A stretch of 64,000 bases of DNA from Variovorax sp. J22P240 (GTDB lineage: Bacteria; Pseudomonadota; Gammaproteobacteria; Burkholderiales; Burkholderiaceae_C): assembly GCF_030316855.1 (NCBI RefSeq), contig NZ_JASZYR010000013.1:111389-175388 (forward strand). The letters run 5' to 3'. Positions 40,197-49,590 of the stretch are shown here, piece after piece; position 1 is the first letter of the stretch; each line of letters begins with the position of its first letter. The notes under the pieces are model-generated. The model worked only from the letters and a program-made list of their open reading frames with translations, did no database searches and had not been told where the DNA came from. The position numbers and the translations under genes are program-made.

Positions 40197-42674
40197 TCAG
40201 GAATGCATCTGCTGTTTCCCGTGGCGCTCAAAGTAGGCGACCAGGCTCATCAGTTCATTCTCGAACGCCGGCATTCCTGCGACAACGTTCTTCCAATTGC
40301 CACCCCGGCTGGCACGCTCGACGTTTTCGCAGGCGGACGCGAATGCAAGTGCGCCGACCATCTTGCCGGCACCCGCCATGCGGTGAGCGAACTGGGTGCT
40401 CTGTGCAGCGTCCTCGGCCGCCACCGCCTGCCGGAGCGCGGTCGAGTCGTCCTGGCAGGTCTGTCGGAAGGCCGCGAGAACCTCGGCCACCATCGACGCG
40501 TCGCCCGTGCATTTCGCAGTGAGGAGCGCCTCATCGATCGGACTGGGGGAGGGGGCGTCGTTCCGGCTCGCGCCGGCAGGTGCCGCGGGCGCCTGCGTTG
40601 CACCAGCAAGAGGCAGCCATCGATCGAGCTTTTCGCTGAGCTGTGCCAATTCGACCGGCTTGACGAGGAAATCATCCATGCCGGCGGCCAGGCACGATTC
40701 GGCCTCTCCCTGCATCGCATTCGCCGTGCAGGCGACGATTGGCACACGCTCGCGCCCCGCGTCGGACTCCAGCTCACGGATGCTGCGCGCCAGGTCGTAG
40801 CCGTCCATGTGCGGCATGTGGCAGTCGGTGATGACCAGCCCGAAACGGCCCGACTTCCACATCTCCAGGGCCTTCACGCCGTCGTCCGCGGTTTGGGCCG
40901 CGTAGCCGAGGGCGCGCACCTGGCGCATCAGCAGCATGCGGTTGACGGGGTGGTCATCGACCAGCAGCACCAGGGTTCCTTCGGTCTCGGCCTGCGCGGC
41001 GCTGGGTGCCATGCGGCGCGCGGCCGTAGCGACCGAGTGCGCACCCGCCGTCTCGTTGTCTCCACCCGGCGGCGCCTCGGCGATGGGCAGCGACAGTTCC
41101 AAGGTGATCGTCGTGCCCCTCCCGTGCTCGCTGTCGAGCCGGATCGAGCCACCCATCAACTGCGCCAGTTGCCGGGAGATGACCAGCCCCAGCCCGGTGC
41201 CGCTCGGCCTTCGCCGCGCTGCGTCGCCTTCCGCCTGGGTGAACGGCTGGAACAGGCGCTCCTGGTCTTCGGGCGAGATGCCGATGCCGGTGTCCTTCAC
41301 TTCGAAGCGCAGGCGTTCCTGTCCGTCGGCGCGCCCCAGGCATTGCACGTTGATGTCGATCCAGCCCTCGGACGTGAACTTGATCGCGTTGCTGACGAAG
41401 TTGTTGAGGATCTGGCGCAGGCGCACCGGATCGACCCGCAGCGCCGGACTGATCCGCGTGTCGACCATGCGCCGCACGATCAGGCCCTTGCTGCTGGCGT
41501 TGCCCAGATAGATGCTGTGAACTTCCTCGATCAGGCGCTTGATCGAGACGACTTCCGGGCGGACCTCCAGCTTGCCGGCCTCGATCTTCGAGAAGTCGAG
41601 GATGTCGTCGATGACGCGCAGCAGCGACCGGCTCGATTCGCGCACGAGCCCCAGCGTCTCGCGCTGTTCGGTGTCGAGCTCGGACAGGCTCAGGAGCTCC
41701 AGCATGCCCAGCATGCCGTTCATGGGCGTCCTGATCTCGTGGCTCATGGTGGCCAGGAAGGTGCCCTTGGCGCGGTTGGCGGCTTCCACCTCGGCGCTCC
41801 GGTGCGCCAGGGCCGCGTTCAGCCGTTCGATCTCATGCTCCTTCTTCTTTCTCTCGGTCACGTCTTCCGACATGGTCAGCAGGTAGCGCGGCCGGCCGGC
41901 TTCATCGAGGATCGGAATCTTTTTCGCGTGGAGGATCCGCACGCTGCCGTCGTGTGCATGCAAGGTCTCCTCGGGGATGTCGACCTCGCGGCCCAGCGCC
42001 AGGGCCTCCTTGTCCTTGGCCGTGAAGAAATCGGCCTCCTCCTTGGAACTGACGAAGTCGTGAACCGTCTTGCCGAGCAGTTCCTTTTCGCTGCGCCCCG
42101 TCAGTTCCTCGAGGGCGCGGTTGACGCGCACGAGCTTCAGATCGACGGCGTCCTTGACCATGAACTGATAGGGGATCTGGTGAATCACCGAGTTCAGGAA
42201 CGCATTGGCTGTCTCCAGTTCGGCGGTGCGCAGGCGCACGCGCGCTTCGAGCTCGGCGTTCAGGGCACGCAGCTTCTCTTCCGCCTGGCGCAGCGCCGCC
42301 CTCTGCCGTTGTTCCTCGAGCGCTCGCCGCACCGAGAAACCCAGCCGTCGCACCCGCTGCTTGAGGACATAGTCCGTGGCGCCGGCCTTCATGCATTCCA
42401 CCGCCTCTTCCTCGGTCATCAACCTGTCGGAGATCACGATCAGCACAAGCTCCGGCTGCTGCTGCCGCACGTACTGCAGCATCTCCAGGCCGCCGACCTC
42501 GTAGTCGGACAGAACGAGGTCGAAGGCCTGCCGGTGCAGGTTGGCGATGAAGTCCTCTCTGGTTTGCACCCACACGATGTCGCAGGTGAGATCCTCGCCC
42601 TGCAGCCTGCCCCGGATCAGCTCCGCGTCGGCCGGGTCGTCCTCGAGATGCAGCACGCGAACGGCGTCGGTCAT
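40197..42674 (-). CDS. hybrid histidine kinase (REC-PAS-HisKA-HATPase-REC-Hpt)
   Basis: An 825-residue soluble phosphorelay kinase. Residues 1-120 are a receiver (HLEDDPADAELI, phosphoacceptor D57 in LSDYEVGG). A coiled coil follows at about 125-165, then PAS/PAC at 165-285 (MSEDVTERKKKE). HisKA carries His312 (MSHEIRTPMNG), the HATPase has NNFVSNAIKF (N box), DTGIGI and GTGLGL, the second receiver has D617 (ITDCHMPHMDG), and Hpt has His764 (AHRMAGAGKMVGA, with the usual Lys after His replaced). No membrane segment is seen, so the input arrives through the N-terminal receiver or PAS. Its ATG overlaps the stop of the phosphatase gene by ATGA, so the pair is co-translated. Confidence 0.92.
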   Translation of the reverse strand: MTDAVRVLHLEDDPADAELIRGRLQGEDLTCDIVWVQTREDFIANLHRQAFDLVLSDYEVGGLEMLQYVRQQQPELVLIVISDRLMTEEEAVECMKAGATDYVLKQRVRRLGFSVRRALEEQRQRAALRQAEEKLRALNAELEARVRLRTAELETANAFLNSVIHQIPYQFMVKDAVDLKLVRVNRALEELTGRSEKELLGKTVHDFVSSKEEADFFTAKDKEALALGREVDIPEETLHAHDGSVRILHAKKIPILDEAGRPRYLLTMSEDVTERKKKEHEIERLNAALAHRSAEVEAANRAKGTFLATMSHEIRTPMNGMLGMLELLSLSELDTEQRETLGLVRESSRSLLRVIDDILDFSKIEAGKLEVRPEVVSIKRLIEEVHSIYLGNASSKGLIVRRMVDTRISPALRVDPVRLRQILNNFVSNAIKFTSEGWIDINVQCLGRADGQERLRFEVKDTGIGISPEDQERLFQPFTQAEGDAARRRPSGTGLGLVISRQLAQLMGGSIRLDSEHGRGTTITLELSLPIAEAPPGGDNETAGAHSVATAARRMAPSAAQAETEGTLVLLVDDHPVNRMLLMRQVRALGYAAQTADDGVKALEMWKSGRFGLVITDCHMPHMDGYDLARSIRELESDAGRERVPIVACTANAMQGEAESCLAAGMDDFLVKPVELAQLSEKLDRWLPLAGATQAPAAPAGASRNDAPSPSPIDEALLTAKCTGDASMVAEVLAAFRQTCQDDSTALRQAVAAEDAAQSTQFAHRMAGAGKMVGALAFASACENVERASRGGNWKNVVAGMPAFENELMSLVAYFERHGKQQMHS

Positions 42675-44374
42675 CTCGGCCCATCCTGCTCGTCGCGCAG
42701 CGACTCGACGACTTCCTTGAACTCCTCGCGATTGCGTTCGCTCAGCGCGGAGAGGGCCTCGTGCGCACGCAGGATCCGCCTCTGCATGGTGGCTTCGTCC
42801 CCACCCGTTCCCAGGGGGTGGAGCTCGGGCGCATCAGGCAGGTCATCGCGCATCGCGGCGAGTACCTGTTGCATGCTCAGCTCTTCGAACAGGGCGCGCA
42901 CCGCCGGCCCCACGCCGGTGAGCGACACACCACCCCGCGCGACCAGTTCGTGCACCGTGCCGAGACAAGTGCTGTCCATGTACTCGCAACCGGACAGGTC
43001 CAGCACCAGGGGGCGGGCGGCGTCCAGAACGTTCAGCGCCGCCTCATGGAAGGCATCGCATTGCATCCAGGAGGCGCGGCCACGCAACGCAAGATAGGCG
43101 GCGCCGTCCGCCTCGCCATGGAAGACGACGTCGTCCTCGGGCTGCAAGGCGCCATGGGCATTGGCCGCGGGGACCTCGGCGCCGTTGTCGAACCACGAGG
43201 CGCCCGCATGCGCATCGATGAGCAGGATGGTCACGTCATCCCGATCCGCGACTGCCGGCGCTTCGCGGTGAAGATGGGCCATCATTTCCTGCGCGCTGGC
43301 GAGCGGCTTGGCGAGCACCTGTTGCAGAAGGTCCAGTTCGCGCTCCGACCCCGAGGGCAGGAGCCCGTCGGTGTAGAGCAGGATGCGGTCACCCGCCAGG
43401 AGCTGGAGGCGCTCCTGCTGGAACTGCGCGTCCGGCGCCAGCCCGAGCGCGGGCCCTGTTCTGCGAATCAGACGCGTCTCCCGACCATCGCGCGCGTGCA
43501 GCACGGGCGGATGGCCCGCCGACGCCAGAGTGAGGCTCGCATCCGACGAATCCAGCAGACCAAAGACGGCTGTCAGGAAGAGGCCCGGCGCGGCGTGCGC
43601 CTCGCAGATCGAGCGGTTCACCGCGGCCAACACCTCCGCCGGCGGCAGCGCGAGGCCCGTCGCCCGGTCCACCAGCACCAGCCGCTGCTTGAACAGCACC
43701 GACAGCATCGCCGAGGTCACCCCGTGACCGGTGGCGTCGGCCAGATAGAAGGCGAGGTGCCGCTCGCCCAGCCGCACCACGTCGTAGAGGTCGCCGCCTA
43801 CGTGCTGCCCCGGCCGGTAGACCGCCTGGATGCAGTAGCCCTCCATCGGCGGCGGGCTGCGCGGCAGCAGCGCGCGCTGGATCACCTCCGCCCGCTCGAG
43901 GTCGCGACGAAGCACTTCGGAAGTCTCTTCGAGTTGGCGGACCTTGCGCTGCAGTTCCTGGTGCAGCCGCTCGCGTTCTGCCAGCAATTGCCGTCGTTCG
44001 AGCGCGTTGCGCACGGCGACGCCCATCTCTTCCAAGTGCGGCGACTTGGGCAGGAAGTCGAAGGCCCCGAGGCGGATCGCGGTCACGGCCGAATCGAAGG
44101 TTTCCAGCCCTGAAAGCACGATCCACATCACGTCCGGGACCGCCTGACGCCCCCAGCGCAGGAGTTCCAGCCCGTCCATGCGAGGCATCATGATGTCCGT
44201 CAGCACCAGGGCGATTTCCGGATGCTCGAGCAGGACTTTCTGAGCGGCGAGCCCGTCGGAGGCATCCAGGACCGGAGCGCAGCCGAGGTTCTCCAGCGAC
44301 CGCTTCACCATCAGGCGGGTCACCGGCTCGTCGTCGACCACCAGCGCGACGGGAGAGGCAGGGTCGGGGTTCAT
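42671..44374 (-). CDS. response regulator with PP2C (SpoIIE/RsbU) phosphatase and STAS-like domain
   Basis: A 567-residue protein. Residues 5-125 are a receiver with D60 (VLTDIMMPRMDG). A coiled coil spans about 135-190. A PP2C phosphatase of SpoIIE type follows (about 195-400: VGGDLYDVVRLG, LADATGHGVTSAM, LYTDGLLPSGSE, RDDVTILLID hold the metal-binding Asp residues). The last 140 residues resemble an anti-sigma-antagonist STAS domain (PLVLDLSGCEYMDSTCLGTV, with Ser in the phosphorylatable position). Such proteins dephosphorylate anti-sigma antagonists in partner-switching. No partner kinase RsbW is in the window. ATG 44374 starts just before the receiver; an upstream ATG at 44473 would add a non-conserved tail. 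It overlaps the hybrid kinase, its likely phosphodonor. Confidence 0.88.
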   Translation of the reverse strand: MNPDPASPVALVVDDEPVTRLMVKRSLENLGCAPVLDASDGLAAQKVLLEHPEIALVLTDIMMPRMDGLELLRWGRQAVPDVMWIVLSGLETFDSAVTAIRLGAFDFLPKSPHLEEMGVAVRNALERRQLLAERERLHQELQRKVRQLEETSEVLRRDLERAEVIQRALLPRSPPPMEGYCIQAVYRPGQHVGGDLYDVVRLGERHLAFYLADATGHGVTSAMLSVLFKQRLVLVDRATGLALPPAEVLAAVNRSICEAHAAPGLFLTAVFGLLDSSDASLTLASAGHPPVLHARDGRETRLIRRTGPALGLAPDAQFQQERLQLLAGDRILLYTDGLLPSGSERELDLLQQVLAKPLASAQEMMAHLHREAPAVADRDDVTILLIDAHAGASWFDNGAEVPAANAHGALQPEDDVVFHGEADGAAYLALRGRASWMQCDAFHEAALNVLDAARPLVLDLSGCEYMDSTCLGTVHELVARGGVSLTGVGPAVRALFEELSMQQVLAAMRDDLPDAPELHPLGTGGDEATMQRRILRAHEALSALSERNREEFKEVVESLRDEQDGPR

Positions 44375-44879
44375 CGCGTCTGCCAGCAGCAAGTGCTGTG
44401 CGGGAAGGATTCTCCGAGCCGCCGGGACGGTTGGCAAGCTCGAGGACCGCCTCGCGGTAGCCAATCCACGCATATCAGCATGATCAACCGTCGCTCACCG
44501 TCGCGTTCCCCATCCGGCATTCGCGAACGATTTTGCAATCCGGCACCCCGGAGAGACCGGCTCGCGCTCTTGACAGGATCAAGCCATATCAGCTCGTGGC
44601 TAGCCCGCCGTCGCCAAAACCCATTGACTGGGGGGTCTGTCTAACCCGCGCCTCCCGAGAGCCGAAAACTGAACGCAGGCCTGTCTCCTGCCTCTAAGTG
44701 GCGGGAGAGAACTTTTTAGGGGCCTCAACGTCCACGTCCCGGCTTGATTGCTTCGCGGGCGCGTTCCGCTGCGAGCTGCAACCGGTTGCCTTTGGATGGA
44801 CCTCGATTGGCCGCTCGTCAGGGTAGTGAAATCGCAAGAGCTCATTGCTCCCTTTTTCCGTGGTCGCGAAGATGGCGGC
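44375..44879. other. intergenic region without a recognisable gene
   Basis: About 500 bases separate the phosphatase start from the DUF3830 stop. Apart from a terminator-like hairpin at 44684-44717 nothing was recognised; short open frames here have no family resemblance. The phosphatase promoter should lie within 44375-44600, but no convincing -35/-10 pair was found. Confidence 0.5.
44684..44717 (+). terminator. hairpin followed by T5, terminator-like on the plus strand
   Basis: A nine-pair stem (TCTCCTGCC with GGCGGGAGA, one G-U pair, 7-nt loop) is followed after 4 nt by TTTTT. No plus-strand gene precedes it, so it may be a leftover of deleted DNA, or the stem may serve the end of the heterocycle operon read from the other strand. 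Confidence 0.45.
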
Positions 44880-45290
44880 TCAATCCAGTTCGAACAGCAC
44901 GTCCTGCGCGCCTTCCCACAGCACCTTGGTGCCGAGCGCACGCAGGTTCTCCTTGCCTTCGACGATGGTCAGGAAGTGGTTGCCAGCGAGCTGGCCCATC
45001 TTGCTCGCGAAGCTGCAGGCGCCGTAGGCCAGGATGATCTCGGTCTCGCTGTAGCCGCCCGGGTAGAACAGGATGTCGCCCACCGACGGGTGGCTCGTGT
45101 GGTTCTCGAAGCCGACGCCGAGCTGGAACTCGCCCAGCGGCACCCAGCAGCCTTCGCCGCTCCAGCGCACGTGGATGAGCCGTTGCCGGTAAGGCAGCAG
45201 CTTGGAGAACGCCGCCACGGTGAGCGGTGCGTCGGGATGAGTGACGGCGACGAAGTCGAAGCCGCCGGCGGTGATCTTGATGCGGGTCAT
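44880..45290 (-). CDS. DUF3830 (cyclophilin-like fold) protein
   Basis: A 136-residue protein of the DUF3830 family (MTRIKITAGGFDFVAVTHPD, CWVPLGEFQLGVGFENHTSH, PSVGDILFYPGG, EIILAYGACSFASKMGQLAG). The fold is a compact beta barrel like cyclophilin; members often stand next to genes for amide or heterocycle breakdown and transport. It is the last gene of the operon that begins at 54,909, 20 nt after the amidohydrolase stop. The catalytic role, if any, is unknown. Confidence 0.8.
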   Translation of the reverse strand: MTRIKITAGGFDFVAVTHPDAPLTVAAFSKLLPYRQRLIHVRWSGEGCWVPLGEFQLGVGFENHTSHPSVGDILFYPGGYSETEIILAYGACSFASKMGQLAGNHFLTIVEGKENLRALGTKVLWEGAQDVLFELD

Positions 45291-45310
45291 GTCTCGGTGT
45301 TTCCTGGGAG

Positions 45311-46819
45311 TCAGCCGCAACAGCCGCCCATGCGGCCGTCGCGATAGAAGGGGGCAAGGTCCTGGGCAAGCGCGTTCACGGTGGCGCGCCAGCCGCGGTG
45401 CGCGGCGTCGGCGGCCAGGGCGGCGCGCGTGCGCGCGAGCAACTCGGCGCGCAGCGCAGCCTCGTCGATGCCGGTCACCCGGCCTGCCTCGACCACGGTG
45501 CGGCCGCCGACGATCACGTCCGCGATGTGCGTGCCGTTGCCGCGCGCCAGCAGCAGGTCGAGCGGGTCCGTGTCGGCGAACAGGGCATCGTCATCGAGCG
45601 CGTCCCAGTCCAGCAGCACGATGTCGGCCGATGCGCCGGGGGCGATGCGGCCGCTCGACGGTGCGTCGGAGCCCGACACGCTGCGGGGGCCGTTTCGCGA
45701 CGCGAAGCCCCAGAGCTGCCCGGGCGTCATCATGGTGTCGAAGCCCCAGCCGCGGTGCAGCGCGTAGGCGAGGCGCGCCTCGCGTAGCGCGTCGTCGTCC
45801 TCGTCGAAGGCCATGCCGTCCAGCCCCATGGCCACGCGGCAGCCCTGCTGGAGCATGTCGGGCAAGGGAGCGATGCCCGACTTCAGGCCCAGGTTCGAAC
45901 TGGTGTTGACCGCGATGGTCGCGCCGCGTTCGGCAATCAGCGCCAGCTCATCCGGCCGCGCCCAGGCGCAATGCGCCAGTGTGAGGCGCGGGCTGAGCAG
46001 TCCGATGCCGTCGAGGAATTTCACGATGCCGTCCGGATGCACCCGGTCGGCCCATTGGCGCTGGTACTGGGTCTCCAGCAAGTGCATGTGCACCGGCCGG
46101 CCGGTGTCGGCCGAAGCCCGCGCGATGGCTTCGAGCAGCGGCGTGCTGCACCACTGCACGGCCGTGGGGCCGTACTGCACGGTGACGTGGTCGCTCCAGC
46201 CGTCTTCCTGCACGATCGCGGCGACCTCGTCGACCAGCGCGAGCTGCTGCGCGGGCGCGACCGGTTGCACGCCGAGCCGTTTCGCGACCGCGTCGCGGAT
46301 GCCGGGGCGCAGCGCAGTCAGCACCGTGGCATCGTCGCAGTAGGCGATGCCGTTGCGGTCGCGGATCGCCACCGCGAAGCCGATGCGCACGCCGACATCG
46401 CGCGCGGCGCGTGCCACGGCGCGCGCCTCGTCCAGGTAGGGCATGCCGCCCTGCACGCGGGTGTAGTGAACCATCAGGTGCCCGACGCCGTTGCGCACCG
46501 AGCGTGCGAACGAGGTCGCGGCGCAGAGGTAGGGGTCCATGCTCGGCACCACGCCGAGAAAGGGCAGCCAGCTTTCCAGCGGCTGGTTGAACGCACCCAG
46601 CGTGGCGCTGCGAAATGTGCGCGCATGGTCGTGGGCGTTGGCGAGCGCCGGCAGTGCCAGCCTTCGACGGCCGCTGCCCGCGCCCGGCTGTGCCTCGATG
46701 GAAGCCACGCGCCCCTCCGACAGGCCGATACGCACATCGCGGCGCGCAGCCTCCTCGCCCGGGTCGGCCAGCAGCCAGGCGCAGTCGAGAAAGCTGGCGT
46801 CCGCTGCAGGCGTCGTCAT
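45311..46819 (-). CDS. amidohydrolase of the ATZ/TRZ (deaminase) type
   Basis: A 502-residue metal-dependent hydrolase. The metal-binding motif normally HxH reads NAHDHARTF (about residues 61-69), with later ligands in HMHLLET, LAHCAW and the MGLDGMAFDEDD aspartate. TIM-barrel order and length fit the chlorohydrolase/cytosine-deaminase group that removes amino or chloro groups from N-heterocycles. The C-terminus ends in GGCCG. The start overlaps the binding-protein stop (ATGA). Substrate unknown, but with the AtzD/barbiturase enzyme and the pyrimidine-like transporter it likely deaminates a pyrimidine or triazine derivative upstream of ring opening. Confidence 0.82.
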   Translation of the reverse strand: MTTPAADASFLDCAWLLADPGEEAARRDVRIGLSEGRVASIEAQPGAGSGRRRLALPALANAHDHARTFRSATLGAFNQPLESWLPFLGVVPSMDPYLCAATSFARSVRNGVGHLMVHYTRVQGGMPYLDEARAVARAARDVGVRIGFAVAIRDRNGIAYCDDATVLTALRPGIRDAVAKRLGVQPVAPAQQLALVDEVAAIVQEDGWSDHVTVQYGPTAVQWCSTPLLEAIARASADTGRPVHMHLLETQYQRQWADRVHPDGIVKFLDGIGLLSPRLTLAHCAWARPDELALIAERGATIAVNTSSNLGLKSGIAPLPDMLQQGCRVAMGLDGMAFDEDDDALREARLAYALHRGWGFDTMMTPGQLWGFASRNGPRSVSGSDAPSSGRIAPGASADIVLLDWDALDDDALFADTDPLDLLLARGNGTHIADVIVGGRTVVEAGRVTGIDEAALRAELLARTRAALAADAAHRGWRATVNALAQDLAPFYRDGRMGGCCG

Positions 46820-47865
46820 GGGGCCGCCACCTTGCGTTCGGCCAGCGGCGGCAGGAAGCGGCGGTCGAAGACCTCGGCTGCGGTCGGCACGCGGGGCAGC
46901 TCGAATGCCTCCTGCACCTGGATGAGTGAGCGCGCGAAGCGCGCATCGCTCACGTCGCCCAGGCCGATGGCGGCGGCTTCGGGTGTGAGCATCACGGTCT
47001 TCAGCGTGTACATGAGTCGGCGCTTCTCCAGGTCCTTGTTCAGCAGCGGCTCGCGCTTCATGAGGGCGGCGATGGCGGCGTCGGGGTTGGCGATCGTATC
47101 GCGCAGGCCCTTGTGGATGGCACGCACCAGCCCCGCGACGGCCTGCGGGTTGTCCTTGATGAGCTTCTGCGACACCAGCACGCCATTGCCGTACAGCTCG
47201 ACGCCGAGGTCGCCGTAGTGGAACCAGCGGATGTCCTTGTCGGGGTCGATGCCCTGCGCCACCAGGTTCATGTAGCTGGTGACCGAGAACACCGCGGAGC
47301 CGTCGACGTGGTCCTTCAGCATCATCTGCTCCTGCAGGTTCGGCGCCACGTTGGTCCACTTGACCTTGCCCGCATCGACGCCGCCCTTGCCCGCGATCAC
47401 CGGGAACATCCGCGAGGCCGCGCCGCCGGCCACGGTGCCGAGCGTCTTGCCTTCGAGGTCCTTCAGCGTCCTGATCGGGCTGGTCGACTTCGCGATCAGC
47501 GCGAAGGGCGCGCGGTTGTAGATCATGTAGACCATCACCGGTGCCGTGCCCGGCTTGGCGACGGCGTTCTGGATGATCGCGTTGACGTCGCCGAAACCGG
47601 CCTGGTAGGCACCGGCCATCACCTTGGTCACGGCAGCGGCCGAGCCGTCGCCCTGGTCGATGGTGACGGCCAGCTTCTCCTGAGCGAAGTAGCCCTTGTC
47701 CTCGGCCAGGTAGTACCAGGCGTGGATGCCCTGCAGCTTCCAGTCGAGCACGAACTTGATGGGGGTGACGGGCTGCGCGACGGCCGGAACCGGCAGCCAT
47801 GCGGCGAGCGAAGCCAGTGCGGCGAAGGCGATGGCCGCGGACCGGCGCGAGAGTCGATGGTGCAT
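46816..47865 (-). CDS. ABC transporter substrate-binding protein, NMT1/THI5-like (first)
   Basis: A 349-residue secreted binding protein. The signal peptide is MHHRLSRRSAAIAFAALASL, with cleavage near AVAQP. The mature part starts PIKFVLDWKLQGIHAWYYLA, the signature of NMT1/THI5 pyrimidine-type binding proteins, followed by EDKGYFAQEKLAVTIDQGDG. It delivers ligand to the permease encoded 44 nt upstream. Strongly similar in layout to the second binding protein at 52,997, with which it shares the KGYF, IDQG and IGLGDVDDAR-type motifs. GGAG stands 6 nt before the ATG. Confidence 0.9.
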   Translation of the reverse strand: MHHRLSRRSAAIAFAALASLAAWLPVPAVAQPVTPIKFVLDWKLQGIHAWYYLAEDKGYFAQEKLAVTIDQGDGSAAAVTKVMAGAYQAGFGDVNAIIQNAVAKPGTAPVMVYMIYNRAPFALIAKSTSPIRTLKDLEGKTLGTVAGGAASRMFPVIAGKGGVDAGKVKWTNVAPNLQEQMMLKDHVDGSAVFSVTSYMNLVAQGIDPDKDIRWFHYGDLGVELYGNGVLVSQKLIKDNPQAVAGLVRAIHKGLRDTIANPDAAIAALMKREPLLNKDLEKRRLMYTLKTVMLTPEAAAIGLGDVSDARFARSLIQVQEAFELPRVPTAAEVFDRRFLPPLAERKVAAP

Positions 47866-47909
47866 GGAGGCTCCAGGGTGGGATGAAGAGGGAAGGGGCC
47901 GCGGAGTGC

Positions 47910-48689
47910 TCATGCCATCGCCATGTCGGTCTTGCGCTGCGTCCAGCCGGTCATGCGCTGTTCGACCAGCGAGGACACGGCGTAGAGCGCCACGCCCATC
48001 GCGGCCAGCAGGAAGAGTCCGGCGAACACCATCGGCACGTCGAAGTTGCCGCTCGCGATCATCATCACGGTGCCGATGCCCTTGTTCGACGCCACGGTCT
48101 CGGCCAGCACCGTGCCGACGAAGGACAGCGTGATCGCGATCTTGAGCGACGCGAACAGGTAGGGCAGCGTGCGCGGCAGGCCGACGTTCCAGAGGATGTC
48201 GCGCTTGCGGGCGCCGAGCACGCGCAGCACGTCCTCCAGCTCGGGCTCGGTGCTGGCGAGCCCGGTCGCGACGTTGACCACCACCGGGAAGATGCTGATC
48301 ACCATCGAGGTCAGGATCGCCGGAACCGTGCCGGCGCCGAACCACACCACGAAGAGCGGCACCACCGCCACCTTGGGGATGCTGGAGAAGCCGACCAGCA
48401 GCGGATAGGTCACGTCGTAGGCAAGCTTGGAGGAGCCGATGACGACGCCGATGACGATGCCCGCCAGCACGCCGAGCACGAAGCCGGCGAAGGTGGTGTA
48501 GAGCGTCTGCACCGCGTGCGGCCACAGCAGTGACATCTTCTCGATGAGCACGCTCGCGATCTGGCTCGGCCGCGGCAGGATCAGGTCGGACACGCCGAAG
48601 GCCAGGCAGACCAGCTCCCACAGCACGAAGAAGCCGATGAGCGCGCCGGCGGACAGCAGGCGCTGGCGGGTTCGAGGAGAGAGGTTCAT
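47910..48689 (-). CDS. ABC transporter permease, BPD_transp_1 (SsuC/TauC-like)
   Basis: A 259-residue inner-membrane permease with six predicted helices (LLSAGALIGFFVLWELVCLA, TFAGFVLGVLAGIVIGVVIG, VAVVPLFVVWFGAGTVPAIL, and others). The coupling loop for the ATPase is LEDVLRVLGARKRDILWNVG, the EAA motif. It forms the importer with the ATPase, whose stop overlaps its ATG (ATGA), and the two binding proteins of the operon. Confidence 0.92.
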   Translation of the reverse strand: MNLSPRTRQRLLSAGALIGFFVLWELVCLAFGVSDLILPRPSQIASVLIEKMSLLWPHAVQTLYTTFAGFVLGVLAGIVIGVVIGSSKLAYDVTYPLLVGFSSIPKVAVVPLFVVWFGAGTVPAILTSMVISIFPVVVNVATGLASTEPELEDVLRVLGARKRDILWNVGLPRTLPYLFASLKIAITLSFVGTVLAETVASNKGIGTVMMIASGNFDVPMVFAGLFLLAAMGVALYAVSSLVEQRMTGWTQRKTDMAMA

Positions 48690-49582
48690 GCCGTCACCTC
48701 TTCCAGCGTGGCGGTCGCCGTCGTGGTCGCGGCGGCAGCGGGTGGGGTCGCATCGCCATCGCGCCGTGCATCGGCGATGCGCATGCGCAGTTGCTGCACC
48801 AGCGTGGCGAACTCGGGCGCGTAGCTGCTCTCCAGCGTTCGCGGCCGGGCAAAGCCGACCTCGCGCGTCTCCAGGATGCGGCCGGGCCGCGAGCTCATCA
48901 CGCAGATGCGGTTGGCGAGATAGGCGGACTCGCGCAGGTCGTGCGTCACCAGCAGCACCGTGGGGCGCCGGTCCATCCACAGCTTCTGCATGATGTCCCA
49001 CAGCTCCTCGCGCGTGAACTGGTCGAGCGCGCCGAAGGGCTCGTCGAGCAGCAGGAGTTCGGGGTCGTGCACCAGCGCGCGGCACAGCGACGCGCGCTGT
49101 AGCATGCCGCCCGAGAGTTGCCAGGGCCGCTTGTCGCCGAAGCCCTTGAGGCCGACCTGCGCGAGCAAGGCCTCGACGCGGTCCTTGTACTCGCCATGCT
49201 TCTTCTTGCCGAAGTGCTGGCGGAACGGCTCGACGATCTTGAGCGGAATCATCACGTTGTCGCGGATGGTGAGCCACGGCAGCATGGTCGGGTTCTGGAA
49301 CGCGAGGCCGATCCGCAGGCGCGGCGCCTGTGACGCATGCGTGCCGCCACCGGGCAGCGTCCCTGCAGCGCCGACCTCGCGGCCGCCCGCGATCACGGCG
49401 CCCGCGCTGGGCCGCAGGAGGCCGGCCACGAGTTTCAGGATGGTCGACTTGCCGCAGCCGCTCGGGCCGACGAGCGCCACGAAGTCGCCCTCGTCGATGC
49501 CGAGCGTCGTGTGGTCCAGTGCGATGGTGCCGCCGCCGTAGCGCAGCATCACGTCGGAGAGTTGGATGTAGGCGTTGCTCAT
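48686..49582 (-). CDS. ABC transporter ATP-binding protein (SsuB/TauB-like)
   Basis: A 298-residue ATPase. Walker A is GPSGCGKST, the Q-loop sits in GLAFQNPTMLPW, the signature is LSGGM, Walker B is LLLLDEP, and the switch His is in VTHD. The C-terminal 30 residues are an Ala/Thr-rich tail that is not typical. It energises uptake through the permease. It starts 8 nt after the AtzD/barbiturase-like gene, so transport and catabolic genes form one unit. Confidence 0.93.
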   Translation of the reverse strand: MSNAYIQLSDVMLRYGGGTIALDHTTLGIDEGDFVALVGPSGCGKSTILKLVAGLLRPSAGAVIAGGREVGAAGTLPGGGTHASQAPRLRIGLAFQNPTMLPWLTIRDNVMIPLKIVEPFRQHFGKKKHGEYKDRVEALLAQVGLKGFGDKRPWQLSGGMLQRASLCRALVHDPELLLLDEPFGALDQFTREELWDIMQKLWMDRRPTVLLVTHDLRESAYLANRICVMSSRPGRILETREVGFARPRTLESSYAPEFATLVQQLRMRIADARRDGDATPPAAAATTTATATLEEVTA

Positions 49583-49590
49583 GGCAGCTT

